This document shows positions 52,680-61,033 of a stretch of 64,000 nt of DNA, in pieces. The translations under genes and the position numbers were made by a program. The stretch is from NCBI RefSeq assembly GCF_016863095.1, contig NZ_BOOF01000033.1:62001-126000 (forward strand), given 5' to 3'. Under the pieces are notes generated by a model that ran no database searches, was not told the origin of the DNA, and was given only the letters and a program-made list of their open reading frames with translations. Source of the DNA: Microbispora siamensis (GTDB taxonomy: Bacteria > Actinomycetota > Actinomycetes > Streptosporangiales > Streptosporangiaceae). How positions within the stretch are numbered: the first letter of the stretch is position 1; each line of letters starts with the position of its first letter.

Positions 52680-53372
52680 TCAGCCCGCCCGGCGGAGGCG
52701 GTCGAGGGTCTGCTCCAGTTCCTCCTGCAGCACGCGGCCCGCGGCCTCGGCGTCACCGCGCTCGACGGCGCCGACGAACGCCGCGTGGGTCTCGTCTCCC
52801 GGGTTCGGGTCGCCCGCCCGCAGGTCGAGCAGGTCCACCAGGGCGACCAGACCCTCCCGCAGCCGGGGGACGAACTCGGCGAACAGGTCGGTCAGCACGG
52901 GGTTGTGCGCGGCGGCGACGACGGCCGCGTGCAGGGCGATGTCGGCGTCGACGAAGGCGGCGTCGCTCTCCCGCGCGGCGGCCCGCCGGGCCTCCAGTGC
53001 CGCGTGCAGGGCCGTCACGTCGTCCGGCGTACGGCGCAGCGCCGCTAGCCGGGCGGCCTGCACCTCGACCAGCATGCGCACCTCGTAGACGTCGGTCACG
53101 GCGGCCCGGCGCAGGCGGGCCGTCCAGTCCTCGGCGGGGCTGGTGGCGATGACGAAGACCCCGGCGCCCTGCCGCGCCTGGACCAGCCCGGCTCCGGCCA
53201 GCGCCCGCAGGGCCTCGCGGACGGTGGAACGGCCCACGCCCAGGGTCGCGGCCAGGGTCGTCTCGCCCGGCAGCCGGGTGCCGACCGGCCAGCGGCCCTC
53301 GGCGATCTGCTCGCGCAGGCTCTCGACGGCCTGGTCGACGAGGGGGCTGCGGTGGAGCGCACCGAGCGCCAT
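52680..53372 (-). CDS. GntR-family regulator, FadR subfamily
   Basis: A 230-residue regulator. HTH: QAVESLREQIAEGRWPVGTR, LPGETTLAATLGVGRSTVRE, ALRALAGAGLVQARQGAGVF. The C-terminal FCD all-helical effector domain includes YEVRMLVEVQAARLAALR, DADIALHAAVVAAAHNPVL, DETHAAFVGAVERGDAEAA, whose His and Asp residues usually bind a metal-carboxylate ligand. It is divergent from the leuA leader, and a perfect palindrome overlaps the leader promoter, so leuA or a linked pathway is a possible target. Confidence 0.9.
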   Translation of the reverse strand: MALGALHRSPLVDQAVESLREQIAEGRWPVGTRLPGETTLAATLGVGRSTVREALRALAGAGLVQARQGAGVFVIATSPAEDWTARLRRAAVTDVYEVRMLVEVQAARLAALRRTPDDVTALHAALEARRAAARESDAAFVDADIALHAAVVAAAHNPVLTDLFAEFVPRLREGLVALVDLLDLRAGDPNPGDETHAAFVGAVERGDAEAAGRVLQEELEQTLDRLRRAG

Positions 53373-53390
53373 CGAGCTTCACCTCTCAGG

Positions 53391-53424
53391 TTGTCTGAGG
53401 AGTTGTCCTGTGGTTAGTCTAACC
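53391..53424 (+). promoter_or_regulatory. leuA leader promoter overlapped by a GntR-type palindrome
   Basis: TTGTCT (53391-53396) and TAGTCT (53415-53420) with an 18-nt spacer make a reasonable sigma-70 promoter. The -10 sits inside the perfect 13-bp palindrome GGTTAGTCTAACC (53412-53424). The leader-peptide ATG at 53428 begins 7 nt after the -10, so the mRNA is probably leaderless. Confidence 0.6.
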
Positions 53425-53427
53425 GCC

Positions 53428-53493
53428 ATGTCGTCGCACTGGTCCCTCGGCCGTCTTTCCGGCCTGCTTCTCGGCCGCCGCGGCGGGGTTTGA
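53428..53493 (+). CDS. leucine-rich leader peptide of leuA
   Basis: A 21-codon ORF: MSSHWSLGRLSGLLLGRRGG then Val and TGA. Five of 21 residues are Leu, three consecutive, and two of them use CTT, a rare codon in this G+C-rich genome. It ends 72 nt before leuA, followed by alternative G+C-rich hairpins. This is the arrangement of ribosome-mediated attenuation: stalling at Leu codons under leucine shortage would favour readthrough into leuA. Leader peptides of this type have been proposed for actinobacterial leuA. Confidence 0.7.
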   Translation: MSSHWSLGRLSGLLLGRRGGV

Positions 53494-53499
53494 TCCGAT

Positions 53500-53536
53500 G
53501 ACCGGCGCCCCGCCGCGGGGTGCCGTGCCGCCGGTC
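53500..53536 (+). terminator. leuA attenuator hairpins
   Basis: Two competing stems. GACCGGC (53500-53506) can pair with GCCGGTC (53530-53536). Alternatively GGCGCCCC (53504-53511) pairs with GGGGTGCC (53517-53524). They share bases 53504-53506, so both cannot form fully at once. No U-run follows, as usual in high-G+C actinobacteria. Confidence 0.6.
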
Positions 53537-53565
53537 GCCCGAAGACCGACCGAAGGATCATCTCT

Positions 53566-55314
53566 GTGACCACCGTCTCCACTCCCTTCCCCACGCTTCG
53601 CACGCCAGAAGGTCCGGTGCCCGCCGACGCTCCCGCCTGGAATCCCCAGCGGGGCAGCGCGATGCCGTACCACCGCTACCGGCCCGCGCATGAGCGGGTC
53701 GAGATTCCCGAGATCCCGCGCACCTGGCCGGGGCGCAGGATCGAGCGGGCGCCGCTGTGGGTGCCCGTCGACCTGCGCGACGGCAACCAGGCGCTGGCCG
53801 AGCCGATGGACACCCCGCGCAAGCGCCGCATGTTCGACCTCCTCGTCGCGATGGGGTTCAAGGAGATCGAGGTCGGCTACCCGTCGTCGAGCCGGACCGA
53901 CTTCGACTTCGTCCGTCACCTGGCCGCGAGCGGCGCGGTGCCGGACGACGTGACCCCCGTGGTGTTCACGGCGGCCCGCCGCGACCTCATCGAGCAGACC
54001 TTCGCCTCCGTCCAGGGCATGCCGCGGGCGGTGGTGCACCTGTACACGGCGACCGCGCCGGTCTGGCGCGACGTCGTGCTCGGACAGGACCGGGCCGGTC
54101 TGCACGCGCTCATCCGGGAGGCCGCCGAGCACATCGCGCGACTCGCCGACGCCATGCCGGAGACGGCGGTGCGGTTCGAGTTCTCCCCGGAGGTGTTCAA
54201 CTGCACCGAGCCCGATTTCGTCCTGGAGGTCTGCAACGGCCTCACCCGGTTGTGGGACGCCTCGCCCGACCGGCCGGTGATCCACAACCTGCCCGCCACC
54301 GTCGAGATCGCCACGCCGAACCTGTACGCCGACCAGATCGAGTACATGCACCGCCATCTCGAACGGCGTGACGCGGTCATCCTCTCGGTCCACCCGCACA
54401 ACGACAGGGGCACGGGGGTGGCCTGCGCGGAGCTCGCCGTACTGGCCGGGGCGCAGCGCGTCGAGGGCTGCCTGTTCGGCAACGGCGAGCGCACCGGGAA
54501 CGTCGACCTGGTCACCCTCGCGCTCAACCTGTACGCGCAGGGCGTCGATCCGATGATCGACTTTTCCGACATCGACCTCATCCGGCGGACCGTCCAGGAG
54601 TGCAACCGCCTGCCGGTCCACATACGGCATCCGTACGGGGGAGACCTGGTCTACACGGCCTTCTCGGGGACCCACCAGGACGCGATCAGCAAGGGGCTCG
54701 CCCACCACGAGCGGGTGGCGGCCGAGCAGGGCGTGGCGGTGGGGGAGGCGCCCTGGTCGGTGCCCTACCTGCCGATCGACCCTGCCGACGTCGGGCGCAC
54801 CTACGAGGCGGTCATCCGGGTCAACAGCCAGTCGGGCAAGGCTGGCATCGCCCACCTCCTCCAGGCGCACCACGGGCTCGACCTGCCGAAGGCGCTGCGC
54901 GCCGAGTTCTCCCGCGTCGTGCAGGACGCGACGGACCGCAGCGGGCGGGAGGCCACGCCGAAGGACCTGCTCCAGTTGTTCCGCGACGCGTACGTGGCGG
55001 AGGACGGGCCGGTCACGCTGTCGTCGTGCTCCGCCGGCGGCGACGGGTTCCACTGCCTGGTCCGTCGGGACGGGCGCGAAAGCGAGGGAAGCGGCGCCGA
55101 CCCGGCGGCGGCCCTCACCGCCGCGCTCGAGGCGTCCGGGATCGCGGTGGAGGTGCTCTGGCAGGGCGGGCATCCGGTGGAGGGCGGCGCCGTCGCCTAC
55201 GCCCGGTGCCGTGTCGGTGACACGCCCGTCTGGGGGGCGGGCGAGGACGCCGACGCCGTGACGGCGTCCGCCCGGGCGGTGCTCGCCGCCGTCAACCGCG
55301 CCCTCGCCGGCTGA
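53566..55314 (+). CDS. leuA: 2-isopropylmalate synthase
   Basis: A 582-residue enzyme of the actinobacterial LeuA type 2 group. The TIM-barrel active site shows [20 protein letters not shown] (Arg-Asp-Gly-Asn-Gln) and [20 protein letters not shown] (His-x-His metal ligands). [20 protein letters not shown] follows. The C-terminal ~130 residues are the leucine-sensing regulatory domain ([20 protein letters not shown]). It condenses acetyl-CoA with 2-ketoisovalerate. GTG 53566 follows GAAGGA. Expression is probably controlled by the leader peptide upstream and the protein by leucine feedback. Confidence 0.96.
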   Translation: MTTVSTPFPTLRTPEGPVPADAPAWNPQRGSAMPYHRYRPAHERVEIPEIPRTWPGRRIERAPLWVPVDLRDGNQALAEPMDTPRKRRMFDLLVAMGFKEIEVGYPSSSRTDFDFVRHLAASGAVPDDVTPVVFTAARRDLIEQTFASVQGMPRAVVHLYTATAPVWRDVVLGQDRAGLHALIREAAEHIARLADAMPETAVRFEFSPEVFNCTEPDFVLEVCNGLTRLWDASPDRPVIHNLPATVEIATPNLYADQIEYMHRHLERRDAVILSVHPHNDRGTGVACAELAVLAGAQRVEGCLFGNGERTGNVDLVTLALNLYAQGVDPMIDFSDIDLIRRTVQECNRLPVHIRHPYGGDLVYTAFSGTHQDAISKGLAHHERVAAEQGVAVGEAPWSVPYLPIDPADVGRTYEAVIRVNSQSGKAGIAHLLQAHHGLDLPKALRAEFSRVVQDATDRSGREATPKDLLQLFRDAYVAEDGPVTLSSCSAGGDGFHCLVRRDGRESEGSGADPAAALTAALEASGIAVEVLWQGGHPVEGGAVAYARCRVGDTPVWGAGEDADAVTASARAVLAAVNRALAG

Positions 55315-55344
55315 GGACACGGGGACATAGGAAATCGGCGGCGA

Positions 55345-55401
55345 ACGAGGTCTCCGGCAGGGGCCGATCGACCAGGACGAACCCCACACCGGAGACCTCG
55401 T
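55345..55401. terminator. 13-bp inverted repeat after leuA
   Basis: ACGAGGTCTCCGG (55345-55357) and CCGGAGACCTCGT (55389-55401) are perfect complements with a 31-nt loop. It lies 30 nt after the leuA stop. It may act as a terminator between convergent leuA and the reductase gene; the long loop also suits a mobile-element end. The rest of 55315-55510 holds nothing I recognise. Confidence 0.5.
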
Positions 55402-55510
55402 GGCCTCCTCGGCGGTGACTGTCCGACCTGACCCGATGCGCAGTGGGCGGGCTGGTCGCCGCCGCTGCCGGCACCCAGGCGGCCAGGGCGGCGATCGCTG
55501 ATACAGGCCC

Positions 55511-56122
55511 TCAGCGGCGTACCTTGAACTTCAGGTGCAGCACTCGGTCGCCCTGGATGACCACGTGGGGATCCTCCAGCAGGTGCTGCCCGGCGATGCT
55601 GCCGAAGTAGCGTCTGCCCGACCCGAACACCACCGGCACCACGTCCATCGCCACCTCGTCCACGAGACCGGCCGCGAGGATCTGGCCGCCCACTTCGCCG
55701 GCGTTCACCGCGACGGTTCTCTCCCCGGCGAGCTCCTGGGCCTTGTCGATCGCAGCCGTCACGCCATCGACGAAATGGTACGACGCCTCGGGGTGCCAGC
55801 CCTCGGGCTTGGGCCGGTGGGACACCACGATCACGTGGTCACCCGCGGGCGGCCGGCCTTCCCAGCCGTTCACCAGGTCGAACAAGGTGCGGCCCATGAC
55901 GATAGCGCCGACCGCCTCCCACATCGGCCGGACGTACTCCGCCGATGCATGTGAGACCTTGAAGCCGCTGCCGGCTCCGGAATGGTCGTATCGCTGGTCG
56001 CCGTCTTCGATGATCGGGGTGTCCCCGGTGAAGTACCAGTCGTGGAGCGGCCCGACGTTGTCGTTCTCGTCCGCGATGAAACCGTCCACCGACACCGCGC
56101 TGTGCATGATCACTGTGCCCAC
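55511..56122 (-). CDS. dihydrofolate reductase-like (RibD C-terminal domain) protein
   Basis: A 203-residue RibD_C/DHFR-like protein: MHSAVSVDGFIADENDNVGP, AIVMGRTLFDLVNGWEG, VIVVSHRPKPEGW, DGVTAAIDKAQELAGERTVA, VVFGSGRRYFGS. These small NAD(P)H reductases reduce diverse carbonyl or pterin-like substrates. GTG 56122 is preferred because GAGGAG lies about 6 nt upstream. It follows the AraC gene on the same strand by 74 nt and might be under its control. Confidence 0.87.
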   Translation of the reverse strand: MGTVIMHSAVSVDGFIADENDNVGPLHDWYFTGDTPIIEDGDQRYDHSGAGSGFKVSHASAEYVRPMWEAVGAIVMGRTLFDLVNGWEGRPPAGDHVIVVSHRPKPEGWHPEASYHFVDGVTAAIDKAQELAGERTVAVNAGEVGGQILAAGLVDEVAMDVVPVVFGSGRRYFGSIAGQHLLEDPHVVIQGDRVLHLKFKVRR

Positions 56123-56196
56123 AGGTTCTCCTCGACGCTCCTTGCACATCCGCCCCCGATCTTGTCGGTCCTGTGGGCGGTCTGGCTTGTAGAAAA

Positions 56197-57039
56197 TCAA
56201 TCAGCGGGCATCGGACCGCTGTCCGGTGGGAACCCCTGCTCGGCGGGGAATCGGCGCCGCAGGGCCAGGTATTCGGTCGGGGTGTGGCCGGTGAAGTCCT
56301 TGAACTCCCTGCTGAAGTGGGCCTGGTCGAAGTAGCCCGCCGTCTGGGCGAGATCCGACCAGTCGACCGGATGCAGGGCGTCCACGGACAGGATCAGCCG
56401 CGCGAAGCGGTAGATCCGCGCCACCCGCTTCGGGGTGACCCCGACGTGAGACTTGAACTGCGTGGCCAGGTGATTGCCGCTCACCCCGGCGGCATCGGCC
56501 AGCGCACCGACCGGGACCGCGCCGTGGGAAGTCTCCAAACGCCCGCCTGTGTGCCGGACCAGGCCGAGGCCGCGCGACGGTGCCTCGGCGAACCGCGATC
56601 GCAGCTCCTCCTCCAGCACCCGCAGTGTCTCGGTGGCCGATGCGATGTCGCCGACCTGGTCGCGAAACCGGTCCAACGACCGTTGCCAGACGCCGTCGAC
56701 CGGCACCCATCGGTCCCGCAGCTCGATCGCCGGCATGCCGACGAATGGCGACATCCCCCAAGGTTTGAAGTGCACCCCGACGAGCCGCACTCGTGCGGGG
56801 TACTCGAAGAGGAAACGCCTGGTCCATACACCCATGAACCACGCATCGATGAGCATCGCCGGCGGCACCGAAGGGTCGGAGTCCCACAGGCGGACGGGTT
56901 CGCCCAGGTTGACGAACAGGTGTGCCGACGGCATCGGCGGGACGTTCATCCGGCGGTGGCGCGGCACACCGGTCAGGCAGTAGATGTCGTCGATGAACTG
57001 GTCGAGCGGCGGCGAGGGCACCCGGCCGACGTATTGCAC
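56197..57039 (-). CDS. AraC-family transcriptional regulator
   Basis: A 280-residue regulator if started at GTG 57039 (VQYVGRVPSPPLDQFIDDIY, the usual family N-terminus); ATG 57150 would add 37 residues but would place a perfect palindrome inside the gene. The N-terminal cupin-like region (HLFVNLGEPVRLWDS, VRLVGVHFKPWGMSPFVG) precedes the AraC HTH (LADAAGVSGNHLATQFKSHV, LAQTAGYFDQAHFSREFKDF, TGHTPTEYLALRRRF). Divergent from the BtrH-like gene. Confidence 0.85.
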   Translation of the reverse strand: MQYVGRVPSPPLDQFIDDIYCLTGVPRHRRMNVPPMPSAHLFVNLGEPVRLWDSDPSVPPAMLIDAWFMGVWTRRFLFEYPARVRLVGVHFKPWGMSPFVGMPAIELRDRWVPVDGVWQRSLDRFRDQVGDIASATETLRVLEEELRSRFAEAPSRGLGLVRHTGGRLETSHGAVPVGALADAAGVSGNHLATQFKSHVGVTPKRVARIYRFARLILSVDALHPVDWSDLAQTAGYFDQAHFSREFKDFTGHTPTEYLALRRRFPAEQGFPPDSGPMPAD

Positions 57040-57128
57040 GGACTCAGTGTGGCCGACGACGGTCCGATTCGCGAGGGAGGTCGCCGGCCCCGCCGATACA
57101 GACCCTGACGGGAGCGACCGTCTGGACT

Positions 57129-57177
57129 CTCCCACTGTGGGAGGCCTCATGCTGTTCCCAGTGGTCTCCCCAGTGGG
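57129..57177. promoter_or_regulatory. palindrome and repeats between AraC and BtrH-like genes
   Basis: The perfect 15-bp palindrome CTCCCACTGTGGGAG (57129-57143) is followed by CCCAGTGG (57157-57164) and CCCAGTGGG (57169-57177). The related half-sites suggest several binding sites for the AraC-type regulator upstream of the BtrH-like gene start. Confidence 0.5.
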
Positions 57178-57213
57178 TGACCGTACGCCGCGTCAGCATG
57201 AGGAGAGCGACGC

Positions 57214-58197
57214 ATGACCATCGTGAAGGACATCGACGCCCGTGGCATGCACCACTGCGAGACGACGGCGCTGGGCGTGCTGTTGCGGCATGAGGGGCTC
57301 GATCTGTCCGAGCCCATGCTGTTCGGGCTGGGCTCGGGCCTGTCCTTCATCTATTGGGACGGCAAGGGCATGCCGTTCCCCTTTCTCGGAGGACGCGTCA
57401 AGCCGTTCGAGCTCACCAGGAACCTGGCCGCCAGGCTGGGGCTGACGTTGACGGTCGAGGAGACCACCTCACCACGCAAGGCGTGGGAGAACGTGGCCGC
57501 CGCCATCGACTCCGGCCGGCCGGTCGGCCTCCAGCTCGACTGCTACCACCTGGACTATTTCCGCACCAAGGTGCACTTCGGCGGTCATGTCGTCGCCATG
57601 TACGGCTACGACGAGCACGACGTCCACCTTGTGGACACCGACCAGCAGGGCGGCGCGGTGCGCACCAGCCGCGCCGGCCTCGCCACGGCGCGGGCCGAAC
57701 GCGGCCCGATGACCGCCAGGAACCGCTCCTTCACCATCTCCCTGCCGGCGCACCCGGTCTCCTGGCAGGACCGGATCGTCCCCGCCATCAAGGACTGCGC
57801 CGAGGCCTTCCTCGCCGCTCCCATCGCGAACCTCGGCCACCGCGGCATCGAGAAGGCCGGCAAACAGGTGCCCAGGTGGTTGCTGCGCGCCGCCGAGCCG
57901 CGGCAGGACCTGCCGCAGGCCGCCCTCCTCATGGAGAAGGGCGGTACCGGCGGCGCCCTGTTTCGCGCCCTCTATCGCGACTTCCTCGACGAGTGCACCC
58001 GGCTGATCGACGACGGCAACCTCCGCGCCGGTCACCGGTTGTACGCCGAGGCCGCCGTCCTGTGGACGCACGTGTCCACCCTGATCGCGAAGGCCGGGGA
58101 GAGCGGCGACGCGGGGTGCCTCGAGCAGGCCGGCGTCATCCTCCACGATCTTTCGCGCATCGAGAGGGACGCCATGCAGGTGCTGCGCCGGTTGTAG
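57214..58197 (+). CDS. BtrH N-terminal-like / DUF4872 protein
   Basis: A 327-residue protein. The N-terminal half resembles the BtrH N-terminal domain, a papain/C39-like fold: HHCETTALGVLLRHEG (candidate catalytic Cys), VGLQLDCYHLDYF, and HFGGHVVAMYGYDEHDVHLV (His and Asp). The C-terminal half (KDCAEAFLAAPIANLGHRGI, KAGKQVPRWLLRAAEP) matches DUF4872. BtrH transfers an aminoacyl side chain from a carrier protein to an aminoglycoside; most homologues outside butirosin clusters have no known substrate. ATG 57214 follows GAGGAGAG. Confidence 0.82.
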   Translation: MTIVKDIDARGMHHCETTALGVLLRHEGLDLSEPMLFGLGSGLSFIYWDGKGMPFPFLGGRVKPFELTRNLAARLGLTLTVEETTSPRKAWENVAAAIDSGRPVGLQLDCYHLDYFRTKVHFGGHVVAMYGYDEHDVHLVDTDQQGGAVRTSRAGLATARAERGPMTARNRSFTISLPAHPVSWQDRIVPAIKDCAEAFLAAPIANLGHRGIEKAGKQVPRWLLRAAEPRQDLPQAALLMEKGGTGGALFRALYRDFLDECTRLIDDGNLRAGHRLYAEAAVLWTHVSTLIAKAGESGDAGCLEQAGVILHDLSRIERDAMQVLRRL

Positions 58198-58205
58198 ACC
58201 GCCGA

Positions 58206-58808
58206 TCAGGCGGGCAGGTCGGCCACCCGGGCGGCGACGGGGCCGAACAGGTCGCCGATCGTGGTCAGGGCGGCGGCGTGCAGGGCCTGCGCCGGGATCG
58301 GCGCGCCGTCCGGGCCCGCGAGCGGCCGGGTCGCGCACGCCTCGGCCACCACGGTTGGCCGGTAACCGAGGTTGAACGCGCCCTGGGCGGTGAACTGGAC
58401 GCACATGTGGGTCATGAAGCCCGCCAGCACCAGGTCCGGCCCGGCGTCCAGGCCGTGCAGCACCTCCAGCAGGTCGGTGCCGTGGAAGGAGTCCGGGAAG
58501 TTCTTCACCACGACCGGCTCGCCGTCCCGGGGCGCGACGCGCGCGTCGATCCGCCCGATCTCGGCCCGGATGTCGTACGGGCTGCCTTCGCCGCCGTCGT
58601 TGACCACGTGCACCACCCGGGCGCCGGCGGCGCGGGCGCGGTCCAGGAGGCGGGCGGCGGCGTCCAGGGCGCGGTCGGCGTCCGGCAGCGCCATGACGCC
58701 GGTGCGATAGGTGTTCTGGAAATCGATCATGATCAGGGTGCTCGCCGAGAGCGCCGGCAGCGCGCTGTCCAGGCCGATCACGTCACGCAGGGTCGTCGAA
58801 ACGGTCAT
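58206..58808 (-). CDS. isochorismatase-family cysteine hydrolase
   Basis: A 200-residue cysteine hydrolase with the triad Asp (LIMIDFQNTY), Lys (VVVKNFPDSFHGTDL) and Cys (AGFMTHMCVQFTAQGAFNLG). The THMC motif is typical of the nicotinamidase/isochorismatase-like superfamily. The substrate is unknown. AGGAG is 7-8 nt before ATG 58808. A GlxA-type regulator lies directly upstream on the same strand and probably controls it. Confidence 0.9.
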   Translation of the reverse strand: MTVSTTLRDVIGLDSALPALSASTLIMIDFQNTYRTGVMALPDADRALDAAARLLDRARAAGARVVHVVNDGGEGSPYDIRAEIGRIDARVAPRDGEPVVVKNFPDSFHGTDLLEVLHGLDAGPDLVLAGFMTHMCVQFTAQGAFNLGYRPTVVAEACATRPLAGPDGAPIPAQALHAAALTTIGDLFGPVAARVADLPA

Positions 58809-58897
58809 CACGGGTCTCCTTGCACAGAGGGGAAAACAGAGGGAAAAGGGCAGGACGAGGCGCCGGCCCTGCCGGGCCGGGGCGAAAGGGGGAAAGA

Positions 58898-59872
58898 TCA
58901 GGCGGCGGTGCGGAAGCGCCGCCGGTAGGCCGCGGGGGTGGTCGCCAGCCGCCGCCTGAACACGCGGTGCAGGGTCTCCACCGAGCCCAGGCCGGCCGCG
59001 GCGGCGACCCGCTCCAGCGGCTCGTCGGTGCTCTCCAGCAGCCGCCGCGCCGCCTCCGTCCGCGCCGCCTCGACGTACGCGGCCGGGGTTTCGCCGGTCT
59101 CCTTCCGGAAGACCCGGGTGAAGTGGCGTTCACTCAGGCACATCCGTTCGGCGAGCGCAGCGGCGGACAGGTCGGCGGTCAGGTTCTCGGTGATCCACGC
59201 CCGCAGTTCGTCGAGGTCGCGGCGCTCGGTCGGGGCCCGCCACAGCGGGACGCTGAACTGGCTCTGCCCGCCCTGGCGCTTGAGGTACATCACCAGTTGC
59301 CGGGCCACCGCCAGCGCCAGCCGCTCGCCGTGGTCCTCGGCGACCAGGGCCAGCGCGAGATCCATGCACGCGCTGATCCCCGCGCCCGTCCACACCTTCC
59401 CCGAACGGACGTAGATCGGGTCCGGGTCCACGACGACGTCGGGGTGGTCGGCCGCCAGCCGGTCGGCGGTGGCCCAGTGCGTGGTCGCCGTCCGGCCCGC
59501 CAGCAGGCCCGCGGCGGCCAGCAGGTGCGCGCCGACGCACACCGAGGCGACGCGGCGGGCGTGCCGGGCGGTCTCGCCGATCCAGCCGACCACGTGCGGA
59601 TCGATCACGGGCGCCCCGTCGCGGTCCACCGCTCCGGGCACCACGAGGGTGTCCACCCGGTCGCCGACCTGGGCGAAGGTCAGGTCGGTGGCGAGCCGGA
59701 CGCCGGCAGAGGTGCGCACCTGGCCGCCGTCCGGGCCGGCCAGCAGCACCTGGTAGGGCGGCCGGTCGGACATCTCCCGGTTGGCGACCGCGAACACCTC
59801 CGCGGGCCCGGTGACGTCGAGGAGATCGACGTCGGGGAACACGGCGATGACGACACGGTGCGGAGCGGGCAT
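58898..59872 (-). CDS. GlxA-family transcriptional regulator (DJ-1/PfpI + AraC HTH)
   Basis: A 324-residue protein. Residues ~1-175 form a DJ-1/PfpI domain (VIAVFPDVDLLDVTGPAEVF, VASVCVGAHLLAAAGLLAGR with the nucleophile-elbow Cys, TTHWATADRL). The C-terminal AraC HTH follows (SAAALAERMCLSERHFTRVF, RKETGETPAAYVEAARTEAA, GLGSVETLHRVFRRRLATTP). ATG 59872 gives the family start MPAPHRVVIAVFPD. It likely regulates the cysteine hydrolase 89 nt downstream. Confidence 0.93.
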   Translation of the reverse strand: MPAPHRVVIAVFPDVDLLDVTGPAEVFAVANREMSDRPPYQVLLAGPDGGQVRTSAGVRLATDLTFAQVGDRVDTLVVPGAVDRDGAPVIDPHVVGWIGETARHARRVASVCVGAHLLAAAGLLAGRTATTHWATADRLAADHPDVVVDPDPIYVRSGKVWTGAGISACMDLALALVAEDHGERLALAVARQLVMYLKRQGGQSQFSVPLWRAPTERRDLDELRAWITENLTADLSAAALAERMCLSERHFTRVFRKETGETPAAYVEAARTEAARRLLESTDEPLERVAAAAGLGSVETLHRVFRRRLATTPAAYRRRFRTAA

Positions 59873-59991
59873 GCCCCTATTGTCGCTATTGCGGCGCCGT
59901 GGCCGCCATGACGGGGTTCTGTCACATGCGGACATCCGAGCGGGCGTCCGCCGGCACGACCACATGCCGGTGCGGAACGGCAGGGACGCGT

Positions 59992-60564
59992 CTAGCCTTC
60001 GCGGGAGCGGTGCGCGCGGACCTTGTGGCGGTTGCCGCACCGCTCCATCGAGCACCAGCGCCTGCTGCCCGGCCGTGAGGTGTCGACGAAGATGAGGGCG
60101 CAGTTGTCCCCCGCGCACTCCCGCACGCGGTCCGCCAGCGGGCCGGTGAACAGCTCGATCGCGTCCCTCGCGACGGTCGCGACCACCTGGCTCCCGGTCG
60201 CCGGAGTGGCCCAGGAACGTAGCCCGTCCGCCGTCATCACGGGCGTCAACGGCGGGGCGGACGCCGCCCGGTTGACGGCGTCCACGTCCGCCTGCCGCGG
60301 CGTGCGCCCGTGGACGCGGTCGCCGGCCAGCCCCCACAGGGCGGTACGCAGGGCCTTCGCACGGTCGATGTCGGCGGCCGTCGTGTCCGCTTCCTCCAGG
60401 CCGAGCCGGGACACCGCGGCCCACCGCGCCAGGTCCGCCGGCTCGTGCAGCGTCTCGTAGTGGGCGTAGACCCCCACGCCGCCGCTGACCAGGAACTCCA
60501 GGCACAGGGCGCCCGGGTCGAAGCGGAAGGAGGCCCCGTCGCGCGGATGTAGCGTCAGGCTCAT
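59992..60564 (-). CDS. ABATE/CGNR zinc-finger regulator
   Basis: A 190-residue protein with an N-terminal ABATE domain (FRFDPGALCLEFLVSGGVGV, ALRTALWGLAGDRVHGR) and a C-terminal CGNR zinc finger (RECAGDNCALIFVDTS, RRWCSMERCGNRHKVRAHR). It presumably binds DNA. ATG 60564 is the outermost codon of one arm of a 27-bp palindrome shared with the divergent VOC gene, so it is likely leaderless and self-regulated. Confidence 0.9.
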   Translation of the reverse strand: MSLTLHPRDGASFRFDPGALCLEFLVSGGVGVYAHYETLHEPADLARWAAVSRLGLEEADTTAADIDRAKALRTALWGLAGDRVHGRTPRQADVDAVNRAASAPPLTPVMTADGLRSWATPATGSQVVATVARDAIELFTGPLADRVRECAGDNCALIFVDTSRPGSRRWCSMERCGNRHKVRAHRSREG

Positions 60565-60588
60565 GTAACCACTATAAATGGTTACATG
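60562..60588. promoter_or_regulatory. 27-bp palindrome containing both start codons of a divergent pair
   Basis: Arms CATGTAACCA (60562-60571) and TGGTTACATG (60579-60588) are perfect 10-bp inverted repeats around CTATAAA. The outer triplets are the start codons of the CGNR gene (minus) and the VOC gene (plus). TATAAA on the plus strand and TATAGT on the minus strand overlap in the centre and lie 6-7 nt from the ATGs, so both mRNAs appear leaderless. Confidence 0.85.
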
Positions 60589-61029
60589 ACTCTCGATTGG
60601 AAGCTCGTCATCGACTGCACGGACCCGCACGCGCAGGCCGCGTTCTGGGCCGAGGCCCTGGGCTACGAAGTGGAGGACAACAGCGTGCTGGTCGGCCGGC
60701 TCCTGGCCGCCGGCGTCGTGGGGGAGGAGGCGGTGACCCCTGACCGTACGGCCTTCCGGACGCTGCGGGCGGTACGGCACCCGGACGACCCGTTCGATCC
60801 GGACAGCGGCACCGGGCTCGGCCGCCGGATCCTCTTCCAGGCGGTCCCCGAGCCGAAGGCCGGCAAGAACCGCCTGCACATCGACCTGCACGCGGGCCCC
60901 GAGCGCAGGGACGCCGAGGTGGACCGGCTCAAGGCACTGGGCGCCACCGTGCTGCGCACCGTACGGGAGCCCGGGAGTCACCACGTGACCATGGCCGACC
61001 CCGAGGGCAACGAGTTCGACGTGCAGTGA
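60586..61029 (+). CDS. VOC-family (glyoxalase-like) protein
   Basis: A 147-residue vicinal-oxygen-chelate protein: TLDWKLVIDCTDPHAQAAFW, AEALGYEVEDNSVLVG, RRILFQAVPEPKAGKNRLHI, DLHAGPERRDAEVDRLKALG, HHVTMADPEGNEFDV. The C-terminal DPEGNEF and HIDLH segments carry the usual metal-ligand His/Glu. The substrate is unknown. Start ATG 60586 is the right edge of the shared palindrome. Probably repressed by the CGNR regulator. Confidence 0.88.
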   Translation: MTLDWKLVIDCTDPHAQAAFWAEALGYEVEDNSVLVGRLLAAGVVGEEAVTPDRTAFRTLRAVRHPDDPFDPDSGTGLGRRILFQAVPEPKAGKNRLHIDLHAGPERRDAEVDRLKALGATVLRTVREPGSHHVTMADPEGNEFDVQ

Positions 61030-61033
61030 CCCT

